Source: Stappia stellulata DSM 5886 (lineage in GTDB: Bacteria; Pseudomonadota; Alphaproteobacteria; Rhizobiales; Stappiaceae). From it: 64,000 nt of DNA. The DNA lies in assembly GCF_000423705.1 (NCBI RefSeq), contig NZ_KE384083.1:810462-874461 (forward strand), written 5' to 3'. A program made the translations under genes and the position numbers. Shown piece by piece: positions 1 to 9,105 of the stretch. Below the pieces are notes generated by a model. That model saw nothing but the letters and a program-made list of their open reading frames with translations. It searched no databases and was not told the origin of the DNA. Numbering within the stretch: the first letter of the stretch is position 1; each line of letters opens with the position of its first letter.

Positions 1-1460
1 TGTTCCCGATATTTGCGCACGATGTAGAGGGCGATCACATTGAGGCCCAGCGTGATGACAAAAAGCGTCATGCCGAGCGCGAAGGCGACCAGCGCCTCCG
101 GCGAGGCAAAGTCGGCATCGCCCGTCAGCTGGCTGACGATCTTGGCGGTGACCGTGGTCATCGCCTCGAAGGGATTGAGGCTCAGCCGTGCCGCCGCGCC
201 GGCGCCGAGCACCACGATCATGGTCTCGCCGATCGCGCGCGAGCCCGCCAGCAGGATCGCGCCGACGATACCGGGCAGCGCGGCCGGCAGGATCACCTGT
301 TTCACCGTTTCGGAATGGGTGGCGCCCAGACCCAGCGAACCGTCGCGCATCGACTGCGGCACGGCGTTGATGATGTCATCCGAAAGCGAGCTGACAAAGG
401 GAATGAGCATGATGCCCATCACCAGACCGGCCGTCATGACAGCGGTACCGCCGCCCATCCAGCCGACCCCGAGAAGGCCGCCGTCGCCGAAGATGTCGAC
501 AAGCAGCGGGCCGACGGTCAGCAGAGCGAAGAGACCGTAGACAATCGTGGGAATGCCCGCGAGCACCTCAAGCAGCGGCTTGGCGACCGCACGCACCGCC
601 GGCCCGGCGTATTCCGACAGGTAGATCGCGGCAAACAGGCCGATGGGCACGGACACCGCGAGCGCAATGAAGGAGATGTAGAGCGTCGCCCAGAGCAGCG
701 GCAGGATGCCGAGCTCGGAACCGCCGCCGAAGCTCGGGCTCCAGGTCAGCCCGAAGAAGAAATCCCACGCCGGATACAGGCTGAAGAACTCGACCGTGTT
801 GAAGATCAGCGACAGGATGATGCCGACGGTCGTCAGGATGGCAATGGAGGCGGCGAGGATCAGGATCCAGCGCACGACCGCCTCGACCGCGTTGCGCGCC
901 CGAAATGCGCTGTCGGTGCGTTTGTAGACGAAGGTCAATCCGGCAAGCGCCGCCGCGACGACCGCAAGCGTGCGCAACAGGTCGCCCGTCGAGGCCATCG
1001 ACCGGTAGCGCTGCGCGGCCTGCAGCGTTTCCGAGGTCACATCCGAGCCGAGCGCAACGCCGACCTCGCCAAGGCGCTCCCTGACGTCGGTGAATTCCGT
1101 GCGGATCGATGCAGCCTGCTCGTCGCTCATGACGCCGGCGCCGACCGCAAGGTTCAGCCCTTCTGCCACGCGCTCCACGTCGCTCATGACGAGGCCCAGC
1201 GAACTTTCCGCCGCCGCGCGGTCGGAGATCATCGCCGAAACCTGATTGTCGATCACGACGCTTTGGGCGGGAAGCCACAACAAAAGCACGAGAGCCGCAG
1301 GCAGAAGCGCCACCAGAAACCCGAACCAGCCGTAGTAGTTCGGCAGCGAATGAAGCTTGCGCGCATCCCCGCCCGCACTTGCGATTGCCTTGCCGCGGCC
1401 AAGCACATAGCCGGCGACAGACAAGGCCAGAAGAACGAAAACCAATATTGGCAGGGACAT
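1..1460 (-). CDS. pstC: Phosphate ABC transporter permease PstC (3' end beyond left edge)
   Basis: Inner-membrane permease subunit of the high-affinity phosphate importer PstSCAB. The frame runs from an ATG at 1460 to the left edge without a stop, about 486 codons. An N-terminal extension holds two hydrophobic segments and a periplasmic region before the transporter core, as in the long alphaproteobacterial PstC proteins. The core has several membrane helices and the cytoplasmic loop typical of binding-protein-dependent permeases (GATHSETVKQVILPAALPGI). It lies 74 bp downstream of pstS on the same strand. The intercistronic hairpin at 1491-1518 probably sets its level below that of PstS. The C-terminus is missing only because the window ends. 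pstA, pstB, phoU and phoB would be expected further left, which cannot be seen here. Confidence 0.96.
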   Translation of the reverse strand, partial: MSLPILVFVLLALSVAGYVLGRGKAIASAGGDARKLHSLPNYYGWFGFLVALLPAALVLLLWLPAQSVVIDNQVSAMISDRAAAESSLGLVMSDVERVAEGLNLAVGAGVMSDEQAASIRTEFTDVRERLGEVGVALGSDVTSETLQAAQRYRSMASTGDLLRTLAVVAAALAGLTFVYKRTDSAFRARNAVEAVVRWILILAASIAILTTVGIILSLIFNTVEFFSLYPAWDFFFGLTWSPSFGGGSELGILPLLWATLYISFIALAVSVPIGLFAAIYLSEYAGPAVRAVAKPLLEVLAGIPTIVYGLFALLTVGPLLVDIFGDGGLLGVGWMGGGTAVMTAGLVMGIMLIPFVSSLSDDIINAVPQSMRDGSLGLGATHSETVKQVILPAALPGIVGAILLAGSRAIGETMIVVLGAGAAARLSLNPFEAMTTVTAKIVSQLTGDADFASPEALVAFALGMTLFVITLGLNVIALYIVRKYRE

Positions 1461-1480
1461 GACACCCGATCCGGTCTGCG

Positions 1481-1518
1481 AAAAAACAAGGAAGGGCGGC
1501 GGGGAGCCGCCGCCCTTC
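1481..1518 (-). terminator. Intercistronic hairpin between pstS and pstC, possible partial terminator
   Basis: The arms at 1491-1502 and 1507-1518 are perfectly complementary over 12 bp and enclose a 4-base loop. On the transcribed strand the hairpin is followed after four bases by a run of six T (1481-1486). It sits between the pstS stop (1535) and the pstC start (1460). The offset U-tract suggests attenuation or 3'-end protection of the pstS message rather than full termination. That would fit the general need for much more binding protein than permease (inference). Confidence 0.75.
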
Positions 1519-1534
1519 GGTCGAACCCGTGGGC

Positions 1535-2572
1535 TTAGTTACCCATCGTGGCTTCGTTCGCAACCGCTTCCTGCGTCTCGGCCAGCTCCGGATCGGCGAC
1601 CAGACCGTACTGCGACAGCGGGCCGTCGGGACCTGCGATCTCGTCGGAGACGAAGAACTGCGCGTACTCCTTGAGACCCGGGATCACGCCGATGTGGGCC
1701 TTCTTGACGTAGAAGTACAGCGGACGGGACACGGGATACTCGCCGGTCGAGATCGTCTCGGTCGTCGGGTTGACGCCGGACATGGTCGCGACCTGCAGCT
1801 TGTCGGTGTTGTTCTCGTAGAACGCCAGACCGAACACGCCGATGCCGTCCTTGTTGGCGTCGATGCGCGCCAGCGTCTCGGTGTAGTCGCCGTCGATGTC
1901 GACGGAAACACCATCGGTGCGCACGGAGATGCAGGCGTCCTCGGCGTCATCTTCGCTCATGCCGGCGTCGATCATCGCCTTCATGGCGCCCGTTTCCTCG
2001 CAACCGGCGGCAAGAACCTTCTCTTCGAAGACTTCACGCGTGCCGTGCTTGGTGCCCGGAATGAAGGCGGCGATCGTCTGATCGGCGAAATCCGCGTTCA
2101 CCTGGTTCCAGGAGGTGTAGGGATTGTCGACAAGCTCGCCGTCGACCAGAACCTTCGGAGACAGGGCATTGAACCAGTCCGACGGCGTGAAGGCAAAGGA
2201 ATTGCCGTCGATGTCGGAGGCAAAGACGATGCCGTCGTAGCCGATGCGAACCTCGATGATGTCGCTCACGCCAGCTTCGGCGCAGGCCTTGATTTCCTTC
2301 TCGCGAATCTTGCGCGAGGCATTGGCGACGTCGATCGTGTTCTCGCCGACGCCGGAGCAGAACTTCTTAAGGCCGGCGGAGGAACCGCCCGATTCCACGA
2401 CCGGGGTCGGGAAATCGGTGTTCTCGCCAAAGGCCTCGGCAACGATGGAGGCATACGGCAGAACCGTGGAGGAACCGGCGATCTGGACCTGGTCGCGCGC
2501 AACGGCGGCGCCGGCGAACCCGGTGGTGGCAACCGCAAGCGCGGTGGCGCTGAGAAGAGCCTTGACTTTCAC
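1535..2572 (-). CDS. pstS: Periplasmic phosphate-binding protein PstS
   Basis: Binds phosphate in the periplasm and delivers it to PstCAB. The 345-residue product has a signal peptide (about residues 1-25, ending AAVA), then the PstS start with the phosphate-loop motif IAGSSTVLPYA. A second phosphate-contact region, ESGGSSAGLKKF, follows near residue 60. The length is usual for the alphaproteobacterial subfamily. It is first in its strand after phoR and has its own Pho box at 2670-2698, so induction by phosphate limitation through PhoB is very likely. A hairpin follows the stop codon, before pstC. No oddities in the protein. Confidence 0.97.
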   Translation of the reverse strand: MKVKALLSATALAVATTGFAGAAVARDQVQIAGSSTVLPYASIVAEAFGENTDFPTPVVESGGSSAGLKKFCSGVGENTIDVANASRKIREKEIKACAEAGVSDIIEVRIGYDGIVFASDIDGNSFAFTPSDWFNALSPKVLVDGELVDNPYTSWNQVNADFADQTIAAFIPGTKHGTREVFEEKVLAAGCEETGAMKAMIDAGMSEDDAEDACISVRTDGVSVDIDGDYTETLARIDANKDGIGVFGLAFYENNTDKLQVATMSGVNPTTETISTGEYPVSRPLYFYVKKAHIGVIPGLKEYAQFFVSDEIAGPDGPLSQYGLVADPELAETQEAVANEATMGN

Positions 2573-2669
2573 CTGACGTCTCCCTGGATGTTCAGGATTT
2601 TAAGTGTCCCCTTGCAGACTTATTCCCGCAAGGTCGAGAGGGACCCTAGTGCGACCCCGTGATGCTTAT

Positions 2670-2698
2670 ATGACAGCTGGATATCAGTTATGTGACAC
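2670..2698 (-). promoter_or_regulatory. Pho box with three 7-bp units upstream of pstS
   Basis: Read on the minus strand, three units GTGTCAC, CTGATAT and CTGTCAT are spaced exactly 11 bp apart, with 4-bp AT-leaning spacers after the first two. This matches the PhoB direct-repeat pattern (CTGTCAT-N4-CTGTCAT). The site lies about 100 bp before the pstS ATG and just beyond the phoR stop (2722), so it should drive pstS separately from phoR. Confidence 0.88.
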
Positions 2699-2721
2699 TT
2701 CAAGTCATTGAATTTTATAGA

Positions 2722-4104
2722 TTACCCATCAATTTCGGACTCAACGTCCGAAATCGCGGCCGGTATTTTGACAAGAAATGTCGCGCCCTCGCCCAGACGG
2801 CTTTCAATGTCGAGCCGCGCCCGGTGGCGCGTGAGGATATGCTTGACGATCGCAAGTCCCAGGCCCGTGCCCTTCATCTCGCGGCTCGCCGCCACATCCA
2901 CGCGGTAGAAGCGCTCCGTCAGGCGCGGCAGGTGTTCCGGCGCAATGCCCGGGCCGTGGTCGCGGATCGACAGAACCCATTGCCCGGGCGGGCGCGGCTC
3001 CGCCTGCGGGCGGTCGAGATCCATCCAAGACAGACCGACCTCGATCCGTTTTCCGGAGGCGCCGTACTTCAGGCTGTTCTCGATCAGGTTTTCCAGCACC
3101 TCGATCAGTTCGTCGCGGTCGCCGCGCACAACGGCCGGCGTCTCGGGCAAGGTCATCTCGACGGAAACGCCGACCTCGTCGGCAACCGGCTTCAGTGCTT
3201 CACAGGTGTGGCGCACGAGCGGGACGAGATCGAGTGTCGTTTCCGGCTGGACATGAGCCTTCAGTTCCACCCGCGACAGCGACAGGAGATCGTCGATCAG
3301 CCGGCGCATGCGTTCGCCCTGCTGCATCATGATCTGAAGGAACTTCTCGCGCGCCACCGGATCGTCGCGCGCGGGTCCAAGCAGCGTTTCGGTGAACCCG
3401 GTCAGCGAGGCGAGCGGCGTGCGCAGCTCGTGGCTCGCGTTGGCGACGAAATCGGCACGCATGCGCTCCAGTCGCCGCTGGCCGGTCTGGTCCTGGATGG
3501 TGACGAGAATGAACTGACGTCCCGACGCCGCCACCTGTTCGACGTCCCCCGCCCCGGGCGCCGGTGCCGACGTCACCGGCGCGATCACCGCCTCGAGCCA
3601 TTGTTCGGCCGGCGACTTCTCGCTCCATTCGATGCGTTGCGCGGAATCGCCGTCGATCACGCGCTCCAGCGCCTCCAAAAGCGCCGGGGAGCGCAGGCGA
3701 AAGGAAATCGGGTCGCCCGGGCGCACCTGCCCGAAGCGGATCCGGGCTGCCGTGTTGGCATACCGGGTGACACCCCGGCGATCGACGATGAAGCACGGGT
3801 TCGGAAAGGCATCCGCCAGATGCTTCATGCCGGTCTCCGGCCAGGCGGAGACCGCGCGCTTGCGCCGCAGACGGCGGGCGATCAGGGGCTTGCGCGCGGG
3901 CGCCAGAAGGGCCGCGCCCGCGACAATCGCCAGTCCGGCGGACACGGGCGCCACCGGCGCCCCGGTGTAAAGGGCGGCCGCGGCCACAAAGACACAGGCC
4001 AACAGGACCCAGCGCTGCATTGCGATGCGCTCGCGCAGCAAGGCGCGCGCCCGGTTTCGGGTCCGGGGCGGCAGGGCATCGGCCTCCAGCGGTTCATCGG
4101 TCAT
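2722..4104 (-). CDS. phoR: Phosphate regulon sensor histidine kinase PhoR
   Basis: Sensor kinase of the PhoR-PhoB system. From the ATG at 4104 the product has 460 residues. Two hydrophobic N-terminal segments (about 30-70) are followed by a PAS-like domain (about 95-200) and a HisKA domain with the phosphoacceptor His near residue 225 (SHELRTPL). The ATPase domain has the N box ENLIENSLKYG, the G1 box DHGPGIAP and the G2 box GTGLGLAIVKHI. The frame is open upstream to 4227, but that stretch does not look like protein of this family, so the internal ATG is preferred. It is followed directly by the pstS Pho box, giving the order phoR-pstS-pstC. The family identity rests on this context plus the membrane-PAS-kinase layout. 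Confidence 0.93.
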   Translation of the reverse strand: MTDEPLEADALPPRTRNRARALLRERIAMQRWVLLACVFVAAAALYTGAPVAPVSAGLAIVAGAALLAPARKPLIARRLRRKRAVSAWPETGMKHLADAFPNPCFIVDRRGVTRYANTAARIRFGQVRPGDPISFRLRSPALLEALERVIDGDSAQRIEWSEKSPAEQWLEAVIAPVTSAPAPGAGDVEQVAASGRQFILVTIQDQTGQRRLERMRADFVANASHELRTPLASLTGFTETLLGPARDDPVAREKFLQIMMQQGERMRRLIDDLLSLSRVELKAHVQPETTLDLVPLVRHTCEALKPVADEVGVSVEMTLPETPAVVRGDRDELIEVLENLIENSLKYGASGKRIEVGLSWMDLDRPQAEPRPPGQWVLSIRDHGPGIAPEHLPRLTERFYRVDVAASREMKGTGLGLAIVKHILTRHRARLDIESRLGEGATFLVKIPAAISDVESEIDG

Positions 4105-4339
4105 GGCGGTGCTTTCGGGTTGATCGCGGCGGACCGGCGGCCCCTGCATCGTGACGCAGGTCGCGCGCGGACCGCCGAAGCCGGAATTGAGGGAGGATGG
4201 CCTAACACGCGGCTCATGACAAACCAAAGACGCCGGATCGGAACGGGCGCACGGTCCAGGCGGCTTGCCGGACCGGACACGGATCGGGTAAGCCCGAAGC
4301 AGACCGTTTCCCGCCCTTCAACCGGACAGGCACCCGCGC

Positions 4340-5257
4340 ATGACCAGACTGGAGCACGACCGAGCGTTCGACCCCGCCCATGGCAGCGCCGTTGCCATCG
4401 GCGAGGCCCTCCGGCGCATCACCGCGCGCAATGCCGGTCCGTTCACCTGGCAAGGCACCAACACCTATCTGGTCGGACGCGATGAAGTTGCCGTCATCGA
4501 CCCGGGTCCGGAGGACCGCGAACATCTCGCGCTGATCCTGGAGGCATGCGGCGCTGCGCCGGTTGCGGCCATCCTCGTCACCCACACCCATACCGACCAT
4601 TCGCCGGGCGCCCGCCTGCTCCAAAAGATGACCGGCGCGCCGATTGTCGGCTGCGGCCCCCATGTGGCGGCGCGTCCGCTGTTTGCCGGCGAGGTCAACC
4701 CGTTCGACGCCAGTGCCGATTTGCAGCACCGGCCGGACCGCGCGTTGTCGGACGGCGATACGCTCGTCGTGGACGGCCTGACGCTCACCGCCGTGGAAAC
4801 CCCCGGCCATACGGCCAATCATCTGGCCTTTGCGCTGGACGAGGACCGCGTGCTGTTTTCCGGCGATCATGTCATGGCCTGGTCGACCTCCATCGTCGCT
4901 CCGCCGGACGGGTCGATGAGCGCCTACATGGCTTCGCTCGATCGTCTTATGGCCCGCGACGACGCGTTCTATCTGCCCGGCCATGGCGGACCGGTGCGCC
5001 ATCCGGACGACTATCTTCCCGGTCTCAAGGCACACCGCGAGGGCCGCGAACAGGCGGTCCTGGCGCGGCTTGCCGCCGGCGACCAAACGATCCCGGAGAT
5101 GGTCGCGACAATCTACCCGGATGTCGACGCAAGCCTGCATGGCGCCGCCGGGCTGTCGGTTCTGGCCCATATCGAATGGCTGGTGGAACGCGACCTGGTG
5201 GTCGCCGACGGCCCGCCGTCGCTGGCGGCGCGCTACCGGCTTGCCCCGACCGCCTGA
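4340..5257 (+). CDS. MBL-fold metallo-hydrolase, LACTB2-like
   Basis: Metallo-beta-lactamase-fold hydrolase of 305 residues. The metal motif THTHTDHSPGA lies near residue 83, with the later ligands in ETPGHTANH, FSGDH and LPGHGG. The last 70 residues look like the small winged-helix domain found behind the MBL core in LACTB2-like enzymes. Members of this group include RNases and thioester hydrolases, so the substrate is not predictable here. It is divergent from phoR and is followed 90 bp later by two HAD phosphatases on the same strand. The frame is well supported by motifs. The start could be this ATG or one nearby, since no strong ribosome site is visible. Confidence 0.88.
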   Translation: MTRLEHDRAFDPAHGSAVAIGEALRRITARNAGPFTWQGTNTYLVGRDEVAVIDPGPEDREHLALILEACGAAPVAAILVTHTHTDHSPGARLLQKMTGAPIVGCGPHVAARPLFAGEVNPFDASADLQHRPDRALSDGDTLVVDGLTLTAVETPGHTANHLAFALDEDRVLFSGDHVMAWSTSIVAPPDGSMSAYMASLDRLMARDDAFYLPGHGGPVRHPDDYLPGLKAHREGREQAVLARLAAGDQTIPEMVATIYPDVDASLHGAAGLSVLAHIEWLVERDLVVADGPPSLAARYRLAPTA

Positions 5258-5347
5258 CGCGCCCCGGGTGAGTGGCGGTCTTGCCGTTCGCGGCGGAGCG
5301 TGCCATGACAACGAGCCTTCCCCTCCCCGATATCAACGGAACAATTC

Positions 5348-6061
5348 ATGCGCATCAAGGCCGTACTTTTCGATCGCGACGGCACGCTGACCGATTTCGA
5401 CCGGACGTGGGGCCCGGCGATTGCCGCCGTCTTGACAGACCTGGCCGCGGGCGACGCCAAGCACCTGGCGACCCTTTCAGAGATGGCGATGTTCGACGTG
5501 GCGGGTGCACGCTTCACCGGCCCCTCGCCGCTCAAGATTCAGGCGCCGGCCGATTATTCGGCCGACTGGGCGCGGGTGATCGGCGAACCGGACCCGGACG
5601 CCATGCTGGCGCGCATCGAGGCGACGCTGCTGGAACATGCCACGCTGAATGTCACGCCGTTTCCCGGCGTTGTGGAAACCCTCCTCGGTCTCCATGAGTC
5701 AGGACTTCCCGTCGGCCTTGCGACCAACGGCACGGAGGCCTCGGCCCGGGTCCAGATGGACACACTCGGCGTCGGGCACACCTTCGGCTTTCTCGCCGGT
5801 TACGACAGCGGCTTCGGGCGCAAGCCCGCGCCGGGACAGCTGCTTGCCTTTGCCCGTCACACGGGCCTTGAGCCGGCCGAGATCGCCATGGTCGGCGACA
5901 GCCTGCACGACATGCATGCCGCGCGCGATGCCGGCATGCTGCGCATCGCCGTCACCACCGGTGCCGTGACGCGCGCCGAGCTGGAACCGGAATCGGATCT
6001 GGTGCTGGATGAGATGCGCGACCTTCTTCCCCTCGCGCTTGCCGCGATGGCGATCCAGTGA
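5348..6061 (+). CDS. HAD-superfamily phosphatase (Gph-like), first of a tandem pair
   Basis: A 237-residue HAD hydrolase. Motif I is FDRDGTLTDF (nucleophile and acid/base Asp), motif II lies in GLATNGTEAS, motif III is the Lys in GRKPAPG and motif IV is MVGDSLHDMHAA. The all-helical cap inserted after motif I marks it as subfamily I, as in phosphoglycolate phosphatase and related enzymes. The stop overlaps the start of the next gene (GTGA at 6058-6061). The next gene is a paralogue, which suggests local duplication. The natural substrate is not known. Confidence 0.88.
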   Translation: MRIKAVLFDRDGTLTDFDRTWGPAIAAVLTDLAAGDAKHLATLSEMAMFDVAGARFTGPSPLKIQAPADYSADWARVIGEPDPDAMLARIEATLLEHATLNVTPFPGVVETLLGLHESGLPVGLATNGTEASARVQMDTLGVGHTFGFLAGYDSGFGRKPAPGQLLAFARHTGLEPAEIAMVGDSLHDMHAARDAGMLRIAVTTGAVTRAELEPESDLVLDEMRDLLPLALAAMAIQ

Positions 6062-6765
6062 CGACAATCAAGGCCGTATTGTTCGACAAGGACGGTACGC
6101 TGATCGACTTTCAGGCGACCTGGGCACCGACGTTCCTCGCCATTCTCGAAGAACTGTCAGACGGCGACGATCACCTGATGGCGCGCCTCGGCGAGGCTTG
6201 CGGCTACGACCTGGCAACCCGGCGGTTCCATCCCGATTCCATTGTCGTCGCCGGCTCCAACGACGACATTGCCGCCGCCTGGGCCGGTCTTCTGCACGGA
6301 CGAGACATGGAAGCGCTCTTCGCCGATCTCAACGCACGTGTCGGCGACATGAGCCTGCCGCACCTCACTCCGTTTCCCGATCTCCTGCCGGTGCTCGATG
6401 CGCTCGACGCCCTTGGCCTGCGTCTCGGCATCGCCACCAATGACGGCGAGGCCTCCGCCCGCACGCAACTGTCCTCGCTTGGCCTTGACGCCCGTTTCGA
6501 GGCGGTGATCGGCTTCGACAGCGGGCACGGCGCCAAGCCTGCCCCGGGCATGGTGATGGGCTTCTGCGAGGCGCTCGGCCTTCGGCCCGAGAACGTCGTC
6601 ATGGTCGGGGACAGCCTGCATGACATGCATGCCGGGCGCAGCGCCGGCGCGCAGACGCTGGCGGTCACGACCGGAACCGTGCCGGCGGAGGCGCTGAGAG
6701 ACCATGCCGACCACGTTACCGGATCGCTCACCCGGGCGCTTGAGTGGATCAGCGCCCGCGCGTAA
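6058..6765 (+). CDS. HAD-superfamily phosphatase, second of a tandem pair
   Basis: A 235-residue HAD hydrolase that starts at a GTG overlapping the upstream stop by 4 bp, so translation is probably coupled. It keeps the full set of motifs (FDKDGTLIDF, GIATNDGEAS, GAKPAPG, MVGDSLHDMHAG) and is clearly a paralogue of its neighbour. The cap regions differ most, so the two may act on different phosphate esters. It ends shortly before the convergent DUF4870 gene. No terminator is evident between them. Confidence 0.88.
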   Translation: MTTIKAVLFDKDGTLIDFQATWAPTFLAILEELSDGDDHLMARLGEACGYDLATRRFHPDSIVVAGSNDDIAAAWAGLLHGRDMEALFADLNARVGDMSLPHLTPFPDLLPVLDALDALGLRLGIATNDGEASARTQLSSLGLDARFEAVIGFDSGHGAKPAPGMVMGFCEALGLRPENVVMVGDSLHDMHAGRSAGAQTLAVTTGTVPAEALRDHADHVTGSLTRALEWISARA

Positions 6766-6792
6766 CCCCCTCCCCGCCGCAAGACCGCATTC

Positions 6793-7173
6793 TCAGATCA
6801 GCCAGGTTTCGGGGTTGGCCACGGGCTCGCCGCGCGAAACCCATTGCAAGCCCTTGATGCAGCGAATGACCACCCAGACGAAGAGCGCGATCATCAAGAG
6901 GAAGCCGATGCCGACCATCATCAGCAGCGCGGACACCAGCGCATAAAGCAGGCCGATCCAGAAGGTGCGGATCAGATAGGTGTAATGGCTCGCCGCCATC
7001 GGATCCGCCTTGCCCCGGTTCATATAGGCCAGAATGACGCCGACGAGCGCCGTCAGGCCGAAGACCAGCCCCACCAGATACAGAATGTAGATCATCTGGA
7101 TGTTGGGCACGCCTGGATCCAGCAGCCGTTGCGTCTGCCCGTCGCCGGCCGGCCGGGTTTCAGGATCGCTCAT
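6793..7173 (-). CDS. Small DUF4870-type membrane protein
   Basis: A 126-residue integral membrane protein with a polar N-terminus of about 25 residues and hydrophobic segments near 28-50 and 70-105, the second long enough for two closely spaced helices. The pattern and the segment around FWIGLLYALVSALLMMVGIG resemble the DUF4870 / TIC20-like small membrane proteins common in alphaproteobacteria. The function is not known. It is convergent with the HAD pair and divergent from the acyl-CoA ligase, so it is a stand-alone gene. Confidence 0.75.
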   Translation of the reverse strand: MSDPETRPAGDGQTQRLLDPGVPNIQMIYILYLVGLVFGLTALVGVILAYMNRGKADPMAASHYTYLIRTFWIGLLYALVSALLMMVGIGFLLMIALFVWVVIRCIKGLQWVSRGEPVANPETWLI

Positions 7174-7386
7174 TTCGCCAGCTCCCTCATCATCCTGATT
7201 GCATCACCTTCACACGGCCCCATCGTGCAACCGGCATGGCAAGGGGTCAACTCCCCCGCAACCGCAGGTCACCGGACGGCCCAAGGCGCACGCAACGCTG
7301 GACAGGCCATCGCCTCCCGGTGCTAAATATGAGGAAAAGAAAAAGCTCACCGAAACAAAGAGTTTGACCTTCTGGAAGGAGACCTC

Positions 7387-9027
7387 ATGCCCGCGCCTGC
7401 CATGCCCGGCCTCATGCAGCACTGGTCATTGACCTGCACCCGTATTCTCGACCATGCCGCGCGCAATCACCCCACCCGGGAAATCGTGTCGCGCTCCGTC
7501 GAGGGACCAACTCATCGCACCACCTATGCCGAAATGCGCGATCGCGCGCTGACGGTCGCCAAGCGCCTTTCGCAAACCGGATTGCGGGAAGGCGACCGAG
7601 CCGCGACGCTTGCGTGGAACACCTGGCGCCACATGGAGGTCTGGTACGGACTGCTCGGCATCGGCGCAATCTACCACACCGTCAACCCGCGACTGTTCCC
7701 GCAGCAGATCGCCTGGATCATCAATCACGCGGAAGACAGGCTGCTCTTCGTCGACCTGACCTTCGTGCCGATCGTGGAAAAGATCTGGAGCGAGCTGACC
7801 ACGGTGGAGCACGTCATCGTGCTGACCGATGCCGCCAACATGCCGGAAACGGGCTTTCCCGCCTCACCCTACGAGGACTGGTTGGCGGAGGCTGACGCCG
7901 ATTTCACCTGGGCGGAGCTCGATGAAAACGCCGCTGCGGGCATGTGCTACACTTCCGGCACCACCGGCGATCCCAAGGGCGTGGTCTATTCGCACCGGTC
8001 CAACGTGCTGCATGCGATGTCGGCGGCGATTCCGGACATGCTCGGCCTTTCGGCGCGCGACCGGATGATGCCGGTCGTGCCGCTGTTTCACGCGAACGGA
8101 TGGTCGCTGGCCTTTTCCTGTCCGCTGGCGGGCGCGGCAATGGTTATGCCGGGACCGCGCATGGACGGCGAGGCCCTCTGGGAGTTGCTCGATGGCGAGC
8201 GGGTAACGGTTACCGCCGCGGTTCCCACGATCTGGCTGATGCTGCTGCAATATCTGGAAAAGAGCGGCAAGACGCTTCCGCATCTGGAGCGGGTCGTGAT
8301 CGGCGGGGCCGCCTGTCCGCGTGCGATCACCAAGGCCTTCGAGGAAACCTACGACGTGCGCGTCATGCATGCCTGGGGCATGACGGAGATGAGCCCTCTC
8401 GGCACGGTGTGCTCGATCAAGCCGGAGGTTTCGGGCCTGGACGGCGAGGACAAGCTCGATCTTCAGGAAAAACAGGGGCACACACCCTTTGGCGTGGAAA
8501 TGAAGATCACCGACGATGCAGGCGTCGAACAGCCCTGGGACGGAAAGACCTTCGGACGGCTGAAAGTGCGCGGACCCGCGATCTCGCAGACCTACTTCAA
8601 GAACGACACACCGATTGTCGATGCCGACAATTTCTTCGACACCGGCGACGTCGCCCACATCGACGCCAACGGCTACATGCAGATCACCGACCGTGCCAAG
8701 GACGTGATCAAGTCCGGCGGCGAATGGATCTCGACAATCGACCTGGAAAACCTGGCGCTCCTGCATCCCCATGTGTCGGAGGCAGCCGTGATCGGCGTCT
8801 CTCACCCCAAATGGGACGAACGGCCACTTCTCATCATCGTGCCGCGTGACGGCTGCACGCCGGACGCCTCCGATATTCTTGCCTCCTTCGAGGGGCGCAT
8901 CGCCAAATGGTGGATGCCCAACGATGTGGTCTTCGTCGACGAAATTCCGCATACGGCGACGGGCAAGATCAAGAAAACCGCCTTGCGCGAACAGTTCTCC
9001 GACTATGCCTTTCCCGATGAGGCATAG
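7387..9027 (+). CDS. AMP-forming fatty acid / medium-chain acyl-CoA ligase
   Basis: Activates a carboxylic acid to its CoA thioester via an acyl-adenylate. The 546-residue protein has the ATP-binding P-loop [12 protein letters not shown] near residue 190. It also has the A5 motif [12 protein letters not shown], the hinge region TGDVAHID / [13 protein letters not shown], and the C-terminal catalytic Lys in TGKIKK. Overall it resembles the AlkK / medium-chain ligase group, which also includes the methylmercaptopropionate ligase DmdB, so the substrate is uncertain. A strong ribosome site (GGAAGGAGA) lies just before the ATG. An 18-bp piece of its 3' end recurs just after the stop (see findings). 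Confidence 0.92.
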   Translation: MPAPAMPGLMQHWSLTCTRILDHAARNHPTREIVSRSVEGPTHRTTYAEMRDRALTVAKRLSQTGLREGDRAATLAWNTWRHMEVWYGLLGIGAIYHTVNPRLFPQQIAWIINHAEDRLLFVDLTFVPIVEKIWSELTTVEHVIVLTDAANMPETGFPASPYEDWLAEADADFTWAELDENAAAGMCYTSGTTGDPKGVVYSHRSNVLHAMSAAIPDMLGLSARDRMMPVVPLFHANGWSLAFSCPLAGAAMVMPGPRMDGEALWELLDGERVTVTAAVPTIWLMLLQYLEKSGKTLPHLERVVIGGAACPRAITKAFEETYDVRVMHAWGMTEMSPLGTVCSIKPEVSGLDGEDKLDLQEKQGHTPFGVEMKITDDAGVEQPWDGKTFGRLKVRGPAISQTYFKNDTPIVDADNFFDTGDVAHIDANGYMQITDRAKDVIKSGGEWISTIDLENLALLHPHVSEAAVIGVSHPKWDERPLLIIVPRDGCTPDASDILASFEGRIAKWWMPNDVVFVDEIPHTATGKIKKTALREQFSDYAFPDEA

Positions 9028-9105
9028 GGTGTAGATGGTTCGCATACGGCGACGGGCATGGTAAGGCCAGTGACGGTTCATCATCCCGGATTGGCTGTCC
9101 GCACC

